Translations under genes and position numbers: made by a program
Notes under the pieces: model-generated
Told to the model about the DNA's origin: nothing
Database searches by the model: none
The model's input: the letters and a program-made list of their open reading frames with translations, nothing else
In this document: positions 20,790-31,959 of the stretch, in pieces
How positions within the stretch are numbered: position 1 is the stretch's first letter
How the letters are laid out: every line of letters starts with the position of its first letter
Source of the DNA: Smittium culicis
Taxonomy: Eukaryota; Kickxellomycota; Harpellomycetes; Harpellales; Legeriomycetaceae
Direction: 5' to 3'
DNA length: 64,000 nt
Assembly (NCBI GenBank): GCA_001970855.1
Contig: LSSN01000021.1
Coordinates: 1-64,000, forward strand

Positions 20790-22808
20790 ATGAAGTTTTC
20801 GGGAATATTATTTATCGGACTTTTAGCCGAGTACGTTTATTCTAATGGTCTAAAAGTGAATCGGGATTCATTTGAAAGAAAAATTGAACCATCTCCAAAT
20901 GGAAATATATATGTTCGGTCAGGAAAGCTATATAAGCTCGGCTCTAGGGTAAAAAGAAATTTAATTAGATCTATCAAAAGACGCCAAGAGAGCTCTGCCG
21001 CTGATGATTCAGTTTATAACTCTGATCCGAACGCTACAGTTGCAGACGTTGGTGATTTCGACACATCTGATCCAAACGATACGAACGCTCCAGATCAAAA
21101 TCCTGCAAATTATGCTCAAGTCGACGCTGGATCTAACAACTACAGTCAAGATGATCAAGACTCTAACAGCTATAGTCAGGATGATTCAGGTGATGCAAAT
21201 GTTGACCAAGTTGGCCAAAATGCTGTTAGCTACGACCAAGCGGACCCAGAAACTGCAAACATTGATCAAGTTGATGCAGGCAATAATAGCTATAGCCAAT
21301 CAGTTCCAGACACAGCGAATGTTGATGAAGTTTCTCCAAGCGATAATAGCTACAATCAATCTGTTCAAAATTCTAATGGGTATAGTCAGGATGATTCAGT
21401 TGTAGCAAGTATCGATGAAGCTGACACGAATGACAGTAACTACGGACAATCTGAACCAGTGTCCAATAGCTACAACCAAGTAGTTCCTGAAATTGTAAAC
21501 AACAGCCAAGTTGATCAAAATTCTAACAATTATGTTCAAGCAAGTACAGACACTGCAAACGTTAGTCAAGTTGATCCAAATTCTAATGGATACGCTCAAG
21601 TTGATTTAAATTCAAACGGCTATTCTCAATTTAACCAAAACTCATTGAAATATAATCAAGCTAATTCAAATGTAGCCGAATTCACCTCTGGAGGTCCACA
21701 GCAACAGATATACAAAATAAACACAGGGTATATTGGTGATGCTGATGGCTTATTAAATGATCGCGTTCATAAAAACAGAAAGCATAGATATATCAAAATG
21801 AAGCTCAAAGAAAAAATAGATTCGAATAGACAAGCAAGTAAATTTGAGTCAAATCCAAATAATAACTTGAAAAAAAGAACTAGGCTTGTTCCAAACCCCA
21901 AAAGAACTCCCAAAAAAAATAACAAAAGATCCATGAGACACAATAACAGCAGGAACAACATAGCTGCTAAGCGATTAGTATATAGCAGAGAAAGAAGAAT
22001 GACTAATCCTAACGTTAAAAAACCAAATAAGGCCAAATCTAAAAGATTAAATAAACTCAACAAGAATAGAATTATCAAAAAAAATAATATAAGGCCTATC
22101 AAACCTATAAAGAGAAATGCTTCAAACGTAGGAATAAGAAGACTACTAACAAAATTATCAGCGAAATTTGCCGATAAAAGCGGTACTAAAAACACGATTC
22201 TGAAAAGGGTGAAGCCGATTTTCAATTTAGCAAAAAGAACCAATAACGGTAAAAAACTACTAAATATAAAGTTGAATAGGCCATTGAAGCTAAAGAATAA
22301 AAGACGATTTGTACCTAAAAAAGGTTTAGGAAGAACCTTCAACGCTAAAAGGCAAATCAAAGACTATAGAAACAACATTAATTCTGGCCCTTTCGTCAAC
22401 AGTGGAAACAAAAATAACGCTGGAAGTAGAAATTATAGAACAAACTCAAACGCTAATAACAATGTGAATATCAGAAGCAACAATAATGCTAACATGAATA
22501 ATAATTATGCCAATATAAATTCCAATCCATCAAGAAATGGAAATAATTTTAATAATGGGAGAAACAATGGTGTAAGAGGGTGGAATTTCAACTCTCAATC
22601 AAGCAGAAGTTTCATTTCTAACGTTAGCATCAAACCAACAGTATTTTCAGGTAGAAGGTTTGAGTTTGTGTACATGAATTCTTCGAGCTTCCGCAAGTCA
22701 TGGTACTCGAGTTTAAAATTCAGAAACTTATGGAACAGAAGTGCGTCTTTCAGGAGCCATTGGTTCAATAAAGTATACGCATCGGTAACATCATCTAACT
22801 CTGGATAA
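20790..22808 (+). CDS. Secreted repetitive protein of unknown function
   Basis: Intron-free, 672 aa, no family recognised. Residues 1-19 form a signal peptide (MKFSGILFIGLLAEYVYS). Dibasic sites at 52-65 (RVKRN, IKRRQ) look like Kex2-type cleavage points, so the first part may be a propeptide. Residues about 105-295 are imperfect repeats of an acidic Asn/Tyr/Gln/Asp unit, of the kind NSNGYSQ-DD and NxxQVDPNSNGYAQVD. Residues about 329-528 are strongly basic (Lys/Arg/Asn-rich, KKRTRLVPNPKRTPKKNNKR). Residues 529-605 are Asn-rich. The last 45 residues hold three related short units (SSFRKSW, LKFRNLW, ASFRSHW). The architecture is signal, acidic repeats, basic block, Asn-rich linker and aromatic tail. 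It suggests a wall, adhesive or matrix protein; that role is inference. It contains no Cys in the parts I read. Confidence 0.8.
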   Translation: MKFSGILFIGLLAEYVYSNGLKVNRDSFERKIEPSPNGNIYVRSGKLYKLGSRVKRNLIRSIKRRQESSAADDSVYNSDPNATVADVGDFDTSDPNDTNAPDQNPANYAQVDAGSNNYSQDDQDSNSYSQDDSGDANVDQVGQNAVSYDQADPETANIDQVDAGNNSYSQSVPDTANVDEVSPSDNSYNQSVQNSNGYSQDDSVVASIDEADTNDSNYGQSEPVSNSYNQVVPEIVNNSQVDQNSNNYVQASTDTANVSQVDPNSNGYAQVDLNSNGYSQFNQNSLKYNQANSNVAEFTSGGPQQQIYKINTGYIGDADGLLNDRVHKNRKHRYIKMKLKEKIDSNRQASKFESNPNNNLKKRTRLVPNPKRTPKKNNKRSMRHNNSRNNIAAKRLVYSRERRMTNPNVKKPNKAKSKRLNKLNKNRIIKKNNIRPIKPIKRNASNVGIRRLLTKLSAKFADKSGTKNTILKRVKPIFNLAKRTNNGKKLLNIKLNRPLKLKNKRRFVPKKGLGRTFNAKRQIKDYRNNINSGPFVNSGNKNNAGSRNYRTNSNANNNVNIRSNNNANMNNNYANINSNPSRNGNNFNNGRNNGVRGWNFNSQSSRSFISNVSIKPTVFSGRRFEFVYMNSSSFRKSWYSSLKFRNLWNRSASFRSHWFNKVYASVTSSNSG

Positions 22809-23393
22809 AAAGCATCATATCTCAGCTTTCTAAAGAACTTTTGTATTGCCTAAATAGCTTTTAACTATTTCAAGTTGTAACTACTATTATTTTATTTTAT
22901 ATTTTTATTCTATTATTATAAAATAAAATCTAAATTTATTATTTATTTATTTGTTTTATTAATCTTGATGTTTAATTGCCGAGAAATTTGTAATAAGAAA
23001 ATAAGCGAATTTAATTGCCTGATATTTTTTACTTAACTAACTTTTTAACTGTCTAAACGTAACTTTTTTTTTTTCTAAAGATAAAATTATCTTTCATTTT
23101 CTATCTTTACCTTAATTACTGCCAAAAAATTGTAAAGAATAATTTCGAGTACGAATAAAAATCAATTCCAAGAATATTTAAATTTTTATCCCCTTTTAAT
23201 ATAGTCAGCGCATTTATAGCATCTCTCGATCAATTTTTACTTAAAATCCTTATCTAGCTAAACTGTAAATCTATTTTTTATCTATTATATATTCGATAAT
23301 AGTATACTAATCGATAGCAAAAAACCAGGTATAAATAAGATATTTTCCTAATTTCAAATAACTTCAACTAGAAGGACGAAATAGAATTCGAAA
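22809..23393. other. Intergenic region before PET100
   Basis: About 580 AT-rich bases with no coding potential seen. It contains the 3' end of the secreted-protein gene and the PET100 promoter. Confidence 0.4.
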
Positions 23394-23791
23394 ATGGGAG
23401 GACCTGGCCTTGAAGTATTTAAGGTAAATTAATTACAGATTTTTATTCGGTCTTAGAGTATTTGTATGTAGCTTTTTCTTTGCTATTATACAACTTTCAA
23501 TATTTAAAAATTCTTCGGCTAACGACAGAGTTTATTATTTTTAAAAAAAAAAAGTTTGGAGTGTATGTGTTTCTTCCAATAGGTATAATGACGTATTTTG
23601 GATCAAGCTATTATTACGAAAAATACGTCGAGAAGGACTATTTTAAAGTGAACCCCATTGCAAGGAATTACCCCGAGAATACAGTCGATGGGGCTAGGAA
23701 GCAGCTCGAGCAGCTGAGGGAGGAGAGATTAGCTAATAAAAAAATGCGCGAGGAGCTCGAAAGACAGCAGCAACAACAGAAGCAAGAATAA
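23394..23791 (+). CDS. PET100: Cytochrome c oxidase assembly factor Pet100
   Basis: Two exons, 23394-23423 (30 bases) and 23555-23791, encode 88 aa. Exon 1 gives MGGPGLEVFK and exon 2 continues FGVYVFLPIGIMTYFGSSYY. The LE(V/I)F start followed at once by a membrane helix ending in PIGIM is the Pet100 signature. The remainder is a charged coiled-coil tail (ARKQLEQLREERLANKK) ending in a Gln run. Pet100 is a small inner-membrane protein that helps Cox subunits join complex IV. The short first exon means the gene is easily missed: reading only the second piece would give a false start inside the intron. Confidence 0.85.
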
Positions 23792-24330
23792 TTGATCTTG
23801 AGTTTACATAGATAAAGTTTGGCTTGATTCTGTAAACTAAATAAAAAATATTGGCGAATCCTCTGATAAATATAATTTGATGAGCGAATTCCTATTTGAT
23901 TAAGCAAGCTTTTTTTTTTTTAAGAAAAAAGTTAGCTCTTCATCTCTGAATTCATTCATTTCTTATCCTTGATTTAAATTACTTGAATAAATTTATTTTT
24001 TAAAAATATACTAAGTAGACCTTTTAATCAAAATATATATATATAATCCTTTACTTTATATGAGATTTTTTTTTGTTTATCATTGTTGCAATCCATAACT
24101 TTGTTTAATTAAAAGTCTGGTAAAGATATAAAGATGTATATATAAAAGCAATGATTCAATGTGTGATAGCATTTTTAATTTTTTATTAAGGTTTAAACTA
24201 AAGGCTTGTAGAAAGAAAGGAAGGAAAAACATAGATTGGGAAACGTTTGTATCTGTATTTAACTTTGATTTGTATAGTTTAGTTTATATCCATATTAAAA
24301 TTGATATTATCACTCTTATAAATAATGTAT
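23792..24330. other. Convergent intergenic region between PET100 and TAP42
   Basis: About 540 AT-rich bases between two 3' ends. A short plus-strand frame at 24159-24404 overlaps the end of TAP42 and has no protein character. Nothing else is seen. Confidence 0.4.
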
Positions 24331-25929
24331 TCATCCGCGGTTTGATGTGTTTCCAGAGCCTTTGGGATTTTGTTCAACAAAAAGGTCCCATTCTCGCTTC
24401 TTGACAGTTTCTGCATCAATAGCTTCATAGTCATTGTCACTAATCTCCTCGGGTTCAGGTTCTTCAGTTCCGCCGCTAAGGAAGTTTCCTCTAGCTAGCT
24501 CTTGGTCAACGAACTGATCAACAGTCATCGTTGGCAGCGAATGGCCTGGCCTGAAAGTAGAGTTCACTATTTGCTGTTTTGAGTTCGTTATAACAAATGT
24601 TTGCAGCGGCTTACCATTCTTGTCAACGAGCTTTTTCGATGCATTTGGTGCTGTGGAGCTGTAATCGCCACCATCGAGCTTCCACTCAACCTCTTTCTTT
24701 GTTGGATTTATTCGCTTGTCTGTATTATTTTTTGAGGCGTGGGACGTGTTGTTCTCTGAAGTCGAAGAAACCCCTTTAAGTTTACTGAATTGATCTAAAA
24801 GTTTTATTTCGCTCGATAAAGAAATAATCGATTCAATAGCCTCATTTAAATTCGTTTTTAGTATTAAGATCAGAAGCTCGCGTAAGGATTCTTCCTCTTC
24901 TTCCTCATCGCTGCTTTCTTGTTCCAAGTCTTCTACACTGGATTGTATCTCGTCACTAGTCGATGGTTTTGTTGTTTTTTTGTTCCGTTTATTTTTCTTT
25001 AATTGCTGAATTAATAGCTCGTACGACTTTTTTATTTTAAAGCGCTCGATTTTTAAATTTCTATGAAAAACTGGATCCTTGTTGATTTCTTCGCTTGTCA
25101 AATCAAAGTACTTTACATCCTATACTTCCATAGATATTTAATATTTAAAAAAAAATAATTGTCACCACTACATCAAATAAAATGATTCCAAGTTCTTTAA
25201 ACTGCTACAAGAAAGAATGATATTGGATTAAAATTTCTGTACCTCTTTTGTTGCAACACCGATATCTTTGCACTTATAGTAATAGCTTTCATAAAGAATC
25301 TAATAGAAAATAAGAAGAATTGTATTTTAAAAGTCATTTACTTGCAAAGTATATAAAGGAAATAGGAAAATTAATATATTTTTACTTTGGCTTGTTTAAG
25401 ATGCGCACTCCTATCGCCTTGCTTTTTTATTAGCAAGTTAGCTTTATATACAGGGAGTAATAGAAATCTATAAAGATAGGGAAAAAAAAGAAATTCAGAA
25501 TTTTTAAGCTAAAAAAAAGCAACATAATCATTATATATTTTATTACTCTAAATATGATGTTTTTATTTCTTCGAGGGTTTCGTTGCTGCTAAAAAGAGAT
25601 ACTCTTGACATAAATGATTCACATGTGTCAATATTACCCAATATTTGATTGACATTTGTCTATTCACATTTATTCATTTAAAAGAGATAAAATAATACGT
25701 TTAAATAAAAGCAATGAAGAAATGGTTATATTTGGATCGTAAAAACATTACTTTTGAAATATATACATAAAATAACTTATAATTAGTTTTGATTATTCAT
25801 AAATATTTAATTTCATACTTGATATTTATCGGAGTTTGAAGGATCAGAGGAATTATCTAAGTCTGATATTGATGATTTGATTATCGATAGCAGAGACTTT
25901 AAGCTCGTAGAGCCTGAAGATGAATCCAT
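24331..25929 (-). CDS. TAP42: Tap42/alpha4 phosphatase-associated protein
   Basis: Five exons on the minus strand: 25819-25929, 25547-25659, 25386-25467, 25243-25299 and 24331-25119, together 383 aa with consistent phases. Tap42 (IGBP1/alpha4) binds and stabilises PP2A-type catalytic subunits and acts downstream of TOR. The N-terminal helical repeat region reads NVNQILGNIDTCESFMSRV, LFSSNETLEEIKTSYLEFLL, LPVYKANLL and ILYESYYYKCKDIG, matching the family's 'LFSxNExLEDIST..LKYLLLPY' pattern. The C-terminus carries the most conserved stretch, FRPGHSLPTMTVDQF, RGNFLSGG and KREWDLFVEQNPKGSGNT. An acidic run (SSDEEEEEES) precedes the central part. Without the four small exons, only the C-terminal two thirds would be seen, starting falsely at a TTG. 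Confidence 0.93.
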
Positions 25930-26043
25930 ATTTTTTTTATAAATAACTTTCTGGTGAAATATAGTCGTGATTCAAATTTTTATGTTAAAGTGAAGATAAA
26001 ACCGTTTTGTTAATTTTAATTCATGGCTCGACAGAAATTACTC

Positions 26044-26165
26044 ATCATAGAGGAGATATATTATGAATTGCCATATTATTGGATAAGACTAACACGAAAA
26101 ATACAAGCCAATAGAAATTAAACTGAAATAAAATGGACTAAGTGGTAGATTCTTTAGAAAAGTGT
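26044..26165 (+). mobile_element. DIRS terminal relic (solo left end)
   Basis: About 120 bases matching the left terminus and leader of the DIRS family: atagaggagatatattatga, then attattggataagacta, aatacaagccaatagaaatt and aatggactaa. The same order occurs at 7918-8035. No gag follows. It lies 115 bases upstream of the TAP42 start, pointing away from it. Confidence 0.7.
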
Positions 26166-26429
26166 AACTTTTTCTATTACATTTTCCTTGGGCTTTAAAT
26201 ATTATTTGGGATTTAACCCCTCTAGGGACGGTAAATTATTTTTATCCATTTTAAGATTTAGAAATAGCGCAATTTAGTTCAAAAAAGGCCTACTAAAATT
26301 ATTTTTTATTATTAATTTAGAAACATTATTCGCTTAAAATTTATTTCTTTTTATAGCCCAGTTTTAAAAGCAAATCAAATAGTTATTTAATTAGTTGATA
26401 AAAATTCTATAAAAAGTATATAAACAATT
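26166..26429. other. Short spacer between DIRS relic and LINE cluster
   Basis: About 260 AT-rich bases with no recognised content. Confidence 0.3.
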
Positions 26430-26430
26430 T

Positions 26431-26453
26431 ACTCTCTCTCTCTCTCTCTTCTT
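26431..26453 (+). repeat. (TC)n tract at the 5' end of LINE copy A
   Basis: About nine TC units followed by ttcttcttc. Similar tracts open LINE copies B (31,872) and C (37,478). Confidence 0.9.
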
Positions 26454-26614
26454 CTTCGAAGAAACGTAAATAAACTGACCAATAAAATCTCGATTATTTT
26501 TCAAAAAACATATTTTTAAGTATATCGATATAAAGGAAAAAAAATTAAAAAAAATAAAATAAAACTTCAAAAAACAATATCTAAGTAACACTAAGATCGA
26601 AACTGACAAGTTTA

Positions 26615-28046
26615 GTTCCAACCCACCTTCCAACAGAAGCTGGGCGAACGTTGTTTCAACGAACATAAAACCTCCATATGGAGGCGTAATAGGCTATAAA
26701 AAGGTAGCTTATAAAAACAATTATACATATAAACCACTATCCATAATGGAGATGTTCTCAGGTACAAAACCAAAACCAAGAAAACAATCTGGGTGGGAGG
26801 TACTCATTTCAAATTAGGATGAAAAATCAGTGAATTTAAAGTAGACAATGTTATTATAATAGAGGAGATCCTCAGCCAGATAGGGGATATTCAATCAAGT
26901 TTCGAAATAGACTCCTAAAGAAAAATATTGTTTTTGAAGTTCAAAGATGAAGCTACCAAAAATGAGGTTAAATCTAAAGAAATAAAATTTTAAAAAAATT
27001 ATTATTTTTTTGCTAAAACAATAAATTATAGTGATGAATATAAATTCATATCAATACCTTCACACAACAGGCTTAGCATATGGAATGTAGCCCAGAAAAC
27101 CTATGAAGTTTTAAGTAATATCGGAGAGGTTATTGATATAACAGCTTTGAAACATGCAAAATTTAATTCCTACCCTTCAAAGAGCATAAAAATCATTATA
27201 AAAATAAAAAAAGAAAACTTAAACGAAATCCCTAATATTATAAACGTTAACGACGTAAAATTTGTCTTAACATGGAACGGAGGGGAAAAAGTATGTACTT
27301 ATTGTAAGGAGAATACACACTGGAAATACCAATGCCCCGATTTAAAAATTAAAAATGAAAAAAAATTAAAAAGATCAAGAAAAAATACATCAAAAAACAT
27401 TAAAAAAATTTTTATTGAAGATACTAAGGATGAGTCGAAAAAAATTGATAATATTCCTAAAGAAAATAAGGTTATGGAACGAGTAACAGGTGCTGAAAAT
27501 CAGAAGATAAATCTTTCTGGACATGAAATCGACTCGATTTCTTTATACCCAAAGCTAGATCAATGTTTTAAGGAAAATAAATTAAAAGTGAAAAATGAAT
27601 CAACTAGCATAAAGAACGGTTTGGATACTAATATTTCACAAAAAAACGAGAGGAGCTTATCTGGAATGCTTAAATATGATCGTACCTTGATAAGGGAACC
27701 TATTATAAGCATCGAAATATGTAACCTAAAATATAGTAATGCAAGAAAGTCAACTAATAAGAAGCTAACTCTTGAAGAAAAAATTGAAAAAGCTAAAAAC
27801 ATTAGAGATAAAATGAAAAAAGAGGGGGAAAAAATCTGAACAATATTTTACTAAAATTAACGAAGCAAAGGCTTCTACGTTGCCGATTTCAACTGAAGAA
27901 ACTGAATCTGTTGAGTATTTGGTCAACCTCAGCTCTATAGATGATATAAAGATAGGTAAAATAAATATTGAAAAAAATATAGAAGATACCAATAAAATAT
28001 TTCATGATGTCGACTCGAAAAAATCAGAGGCGATGGACGAAGAATG
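26615..28046 (+). pseudogene. LINE copy A ORF1 (gag-like, CCHC knuckle), broken
   Basis: Reads SWANVVSTN near the start, then pieces equivalent to ILSQIGDIQSSFEIDS and LKFKDEATKNEVKSKE separated by stops and shifts. The longest intact piece is 27147-27839. It contains a zinc knuckle C-x2-C-x4-H-x4-C (CTYCKENTHWKYQC), the usual RNA-binding mark of LINE ORF1 proteins. A shift in the A-run after 27,830 moves the frame, and the reading continues KSEQYFTKINEAKASTLPI to a stop near 28,046. ORF1 products coat the element RNA. Breaks are single-base in type, so this is an old copy. Confidence 0.8.
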
Positions 28047-28095
28047 ATCGTTATTTCGAACCTAATAATAATAAGAATATATATATTTTAAAAAA

Positions 28096-28118
28096 ACACA
28101 CACACACACAAACACAAA
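28096..28118 (+). repeat. (CA)n-like tract between LINE ORF1 and ORF2
   Basis: Seven or so CA units (acacacacacacac) just before the ORF2 start of copy A. Confidence 0.8.
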
Positions 28119-28127
28119 AATATTTAA

Positions 28128-31100
28128 ATGAATAAAAGAAAAATAATTAAAAATAGCTCAATAACTACCTTCAACGTTAAAGGTTTATCAGACAATAAAA
28201 AGAATAGAATTTTTCCTTATTTAAAAAGAATTGTAAAATCAGATATCTTCTGTCTTAAAGAAATAAATATAAAAGAAAAGGATAAAAAATTTTGGTCAAA
28301 CTACTGGCAAAATAAAATTATTTGGTCAAAATACACAGCAACCATAATAAATAACAAAAAATACAATATAATAAAAAGGGATACTTTTTTCCAAGGTAGA
28401 ATAAATATTATTAAGTCAATAAAAACCAATAAAAATACTCTTAAAATAGTTAATCTTTATTTACCCAATAAACCCAAAAATAGAAAGACAATAGCGGAAT
28501 TACTATACGAAAAATTAATAAACGCTATAAATAAAAACGAGGAATTAATATTATTGAGCGATCTAAACATGATCGAAAATGAAAACAGAGATAGATTCCC
28601 ACCAAAAATAAAGTCTCATTCTGAATGGTCTAATATAGACAAAATTTAACGTCATTTTAATCTAATAAATTTAATAAATAATAAGCTTCCAAATGTTCCT
28701 ATATACACCTGGGAAAACTATTCGGAAGCTTATAAATCCAGAATAGACCACATTATACTGAATAAAGAAATAATAAAGGATACTAAAATAGCAGATATAG
28801 GATATAACGATTTTAAGGATCACAAATGTATAACAATTAATACACGTATTGGCCAACAGATAAAATTAATGAGAAAAAAATATGGAAATTAAATAAAAAG
28901 CTCCTAGAAAATGGTTCAACAGCGTATAAAATTAGTGATATACTTGAAATAGAATCCGGCTCTCTATATGACTGGAACATAATTAAAAATAGGTGTAAAA
29001 GAGCATTTATTAATGAAGGAAAACAAAGATCTAGAAAAAACGGAGCTGAAAACTCAGAAAATTCCAATCAAATTATTAGAAAAATGATCCTAAGTGAACG
29101 TATTAATAATATGCAGAAAGAAAATTCATTAATGGAATTAAAATTCAATGAAAAAAAATTATAAGACTAAAAAGGGAAAAATTAGATGGAATCATTATTA
29201 GATCAAGATCTAACTGGATCGAAAATAATGAAAGGTCAAGTAAATTTTTCTATGGGCTTCTTAAGTCGAGAGAAAAAAAGAAAATGATTAATGGGCTATA
29301 CAACAGTAAAAACGAATTAATAACTAACAATGACGAAATAAGAAAGGTGGTTTATAGCTTTTACGAATCACTGTTCAAAAAAGGAACCACCGAAGATAAA
29401 TACCAATACGAGCTTATATCAAATATAACCAATAAATTAAATGCAAATGATCAAAAAGGGATTGATAAGGATATTGAACTGAGCGAAATAGCTAATGTAA
29501 TTGATGATTCGCCAAACAATAAAGCTCCAGGCCCTGACGGATTAAGTTTTGAATTCTATAAGAGATTCAAGAATAAAATATCCAATCACCTTTTAAAAAT
29601 ATCTAACACCGAATCAGAAATGAAAAAATGGAACAATTTCAACGGCGGCTCAAAAATTACCCTTATTCCAAAAAAAGGTGAACTTAAGGATTTGAGAAAC
29701 TATAGGCCTATTACACTATCTAATTTTGAAGAATATATATATATAAATACTTACTAATAGGCTACATAAAGTAATTGACAAATCGATTGACAATCGCCAA
29801 TCAAGATTCATCAAAGGTAGAAATGTTTTCGATAATATTCATGGAACAAACTTTCTGATAGAAAATAGCAAAAACAATCCTCATCTGAACAATGTATACC
29901 TACTCTTGCTTGACCAAGAGAAAGCGTTCGATAGATTCGAATAGTCTTATCTATTCAATTGTCTAGAGTGGTTCGGCTTTACACAATCATTTATAAATAT
30001 ATTAAAAAACATTTATATAGGGTCTATAACGAAGGTTATAATTAACAAATCGTTAGCTGAACCTATCAATATTGATCAAAGGCTGAGACAAGGAGACCCC
30101 CTCTCACCACTACTGTATAATCTAATAATCGAACCTCCACTTATTAGAATAAAAAAATTAAATAAATGAAATTATAGTGGAAAAAGAAATTTTCAAGTGC
30201 TTAGTATATGCAGGTGATCTGCTAATTTATATTAGTAATAAAAATGACGAAAAAATAGTTAATGGAATTCTGGATCTTCATTCGAGAGCATCAAATGCGA
30301 AAATAAATCAAGACAAAACATTCAACATAAAAGTAGGATCTCGAAACATTAGCTGGCTAGATATAAAAGCCGTGAAACCAAAAATTCAATTAAATATCTC
30401 AGGATTATATTTAAACCCAATAGCGTGTCAATAAAAGAAAATCAAGATATGCTGATAGAAAAAGTATCTACCAAAATTAAAAATTTGACCAATAGAAAAC
30501 TATCAATAAAACGGAAAGTTCTAATAACCAATACTCTTCTGCTATCTAAACTATGGTATTCCGCACACGTAATACCATTCAAACACAGCTTTATAAAAAC
30601 AGTTAAAAAAATAGTAAATGATTTCATATGGAGCAATAATAAAACGCAAGTTAAAATTGATACGCTAGAACTCGATAAAAAAAATGGAGTCTTAAGACTA
30701 CTAAACATCGGCGAACATTCGAAAGCACTTTATATGAAATGGTATATCGATATGGAAAATTTTAGCAGCATCAAATATTCAACATTTAGCGAATATAAAT
30801 GACTTATTTGAGAACATGTTGGATATACTGGCATATAATAGCCCTCAGAGTTCACTCTAGAAACTTCCGCCAATATTGAGAACGGTAATAAAAATAGCAA
30901 AAAATGTGCATAAATTGAACATAGGAGACATTAGCGAATGATCATTCGATTGCATAAAAACACTCGGATTAAAGAATATCAACAAATTTATTGATACTAA
31001 CTTTAATAAAAAAAGATTTAAAGTGGCTATTAGATAAAGATATTAAGGAATGCGGACAGTTTTTCGATAATTGTTCATTAATATGGGAGGACCACTTATC

Positions 31101-31870
31101 TTCCATATTTACAATAGAAATTAATAATAAACCTATTAACTTCGCTGTAAACCTAAGTATAAAAGAAAAGTGGCTCAAAAAAGACTACCAGAACACCAAT
31201 GACATTCACAAAAATATATTCGCGGACAATAATTCGTCATTAAATGGTTTCACTAATAAGTCAATGAGACAAATAATAGATGTAGAAAGTAGAAGATAAC
31301 CAATAGTTAACCCAAATGAGGTAAAATTGGAAGAAAAACTAACACTTCCAATATTTAATTGGATGAAAATATATTATATTGACTTTGAACCAATAATAAC
31401 CAGTCATCTATGATTATTATTTCAAAACGCCCTGATCACTGGTGAAAAACTAAGAATTTGGAGCAATAGAATCTTTACCAGTCATAAGAGTGTAAATCTT
31501 GAAGAGAACGCAAAGAATCGACTCCACATATTTACTTTGGCTGCAGGCGAGTAAAAGATTTGTGGGAAAAAAAATATAGTTTTATCTTATTTAATACTAT
31601 GGACAACGGAATATCCAATAGATTAACAACAGAAGTAATTTATGAATTCTTAGGACCAATAGAAAAGAAATTTCCAAAAGTGGACATTCTGTATGAACTA
31701 GCCATATGTAATATTTACAGAGCGAGGGTCGAAACTGCCATATAAGATATAAACACACCCGGCGAAGGCTTATTAAACCGGCGAAAGTACGACTTACAGC
31801 AGAAAATTACTATTGAATTTAAAAATACCAAGAAAAGAGACTCCTGGATAGCTATAAGAACTAAATGTTC
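28128..31870 (+). pseudogene. LINE copy A ORF2 (endonuclease-reverse transcriptase), broken
   Basis: The endonuclease starts at 28128 with ITTFNVKGLSDNKKNRIF and includes FCLKEINI, INIIKSIKTNKNTLKIVNLY and LILLSDLNM; a taa follows at about 28,649. The reverse transcriptase begins near 29,284: PNNKAPGPDGLSFEFYKRF, SKITLIPKKGELKDLRNYRP, LLLDQEKAFDRF, QRLRQGDPLSPLLYNL. The active-site box at about 30,205 reads VYAGDLLIYI, with Gly for the first Asp of the usual YADD. A Trp position (relatives read NWGYLF) is a tag stop at about 29,943. The C-terminal part (SNRKLSIKRKVLITNTLLLSK and beyond) is spread over several frames. No functional protein could come from this copy. Confidence 0.85.
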
Positions 31871-31871
31871 C

Positions 31872-31892
31872 ATCTCTCTCTCTCTCTCTCTT
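31872..31892 (+). repeat. (TC)n tract at the 5' end of LINE copy B
   Basis: About ten TC units followed by ttataag. It sits exactly at the junction with copy A. Confidence 0.9.
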
Positions 31893-31959
31893 ATAAGAAT
31901 AAAATAATTAAATCGACCAATAAAAAACGTTTAAAATCTTAAAGTATATTTTTCAAAAA

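Larger units (their letters stand above)
26430..31870 (+). mobile_element. LINE copy A, main body (interrupted by copy B)
   Basis: Non-LTR retrotransposon starting at a (TC)n tract, with a gag-like ORF1 (about 26,615-28,046) and an ORF2 with endonuclease and reverse transcriptase (about 28,128-31,870). The ORF1 CCHC knuckle, apurinic-type endonuclease and the reverse transcriptase order place it with L1/Tx1-like elements; the precise clade is not established. The body stops at AIRTKCSIS, just before the expected conserved C-terminal end, and runs straight into a second (TC)n and copy B. The missing end (reading WFSTVPGGNLVFSDS) is found 5.4 kb further on at 37,247, so copy B appears to sit inside copy A. 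Confidence 0.85.

Noticed and set aside
21767..22360. 197-codon hydrophobic minus-strand frame
   Set aside because: It is the complement of the Lys/Asn-rich block of the secreted protein, which necessarily reads as Leu/Phe/Ile. No start context or family features.
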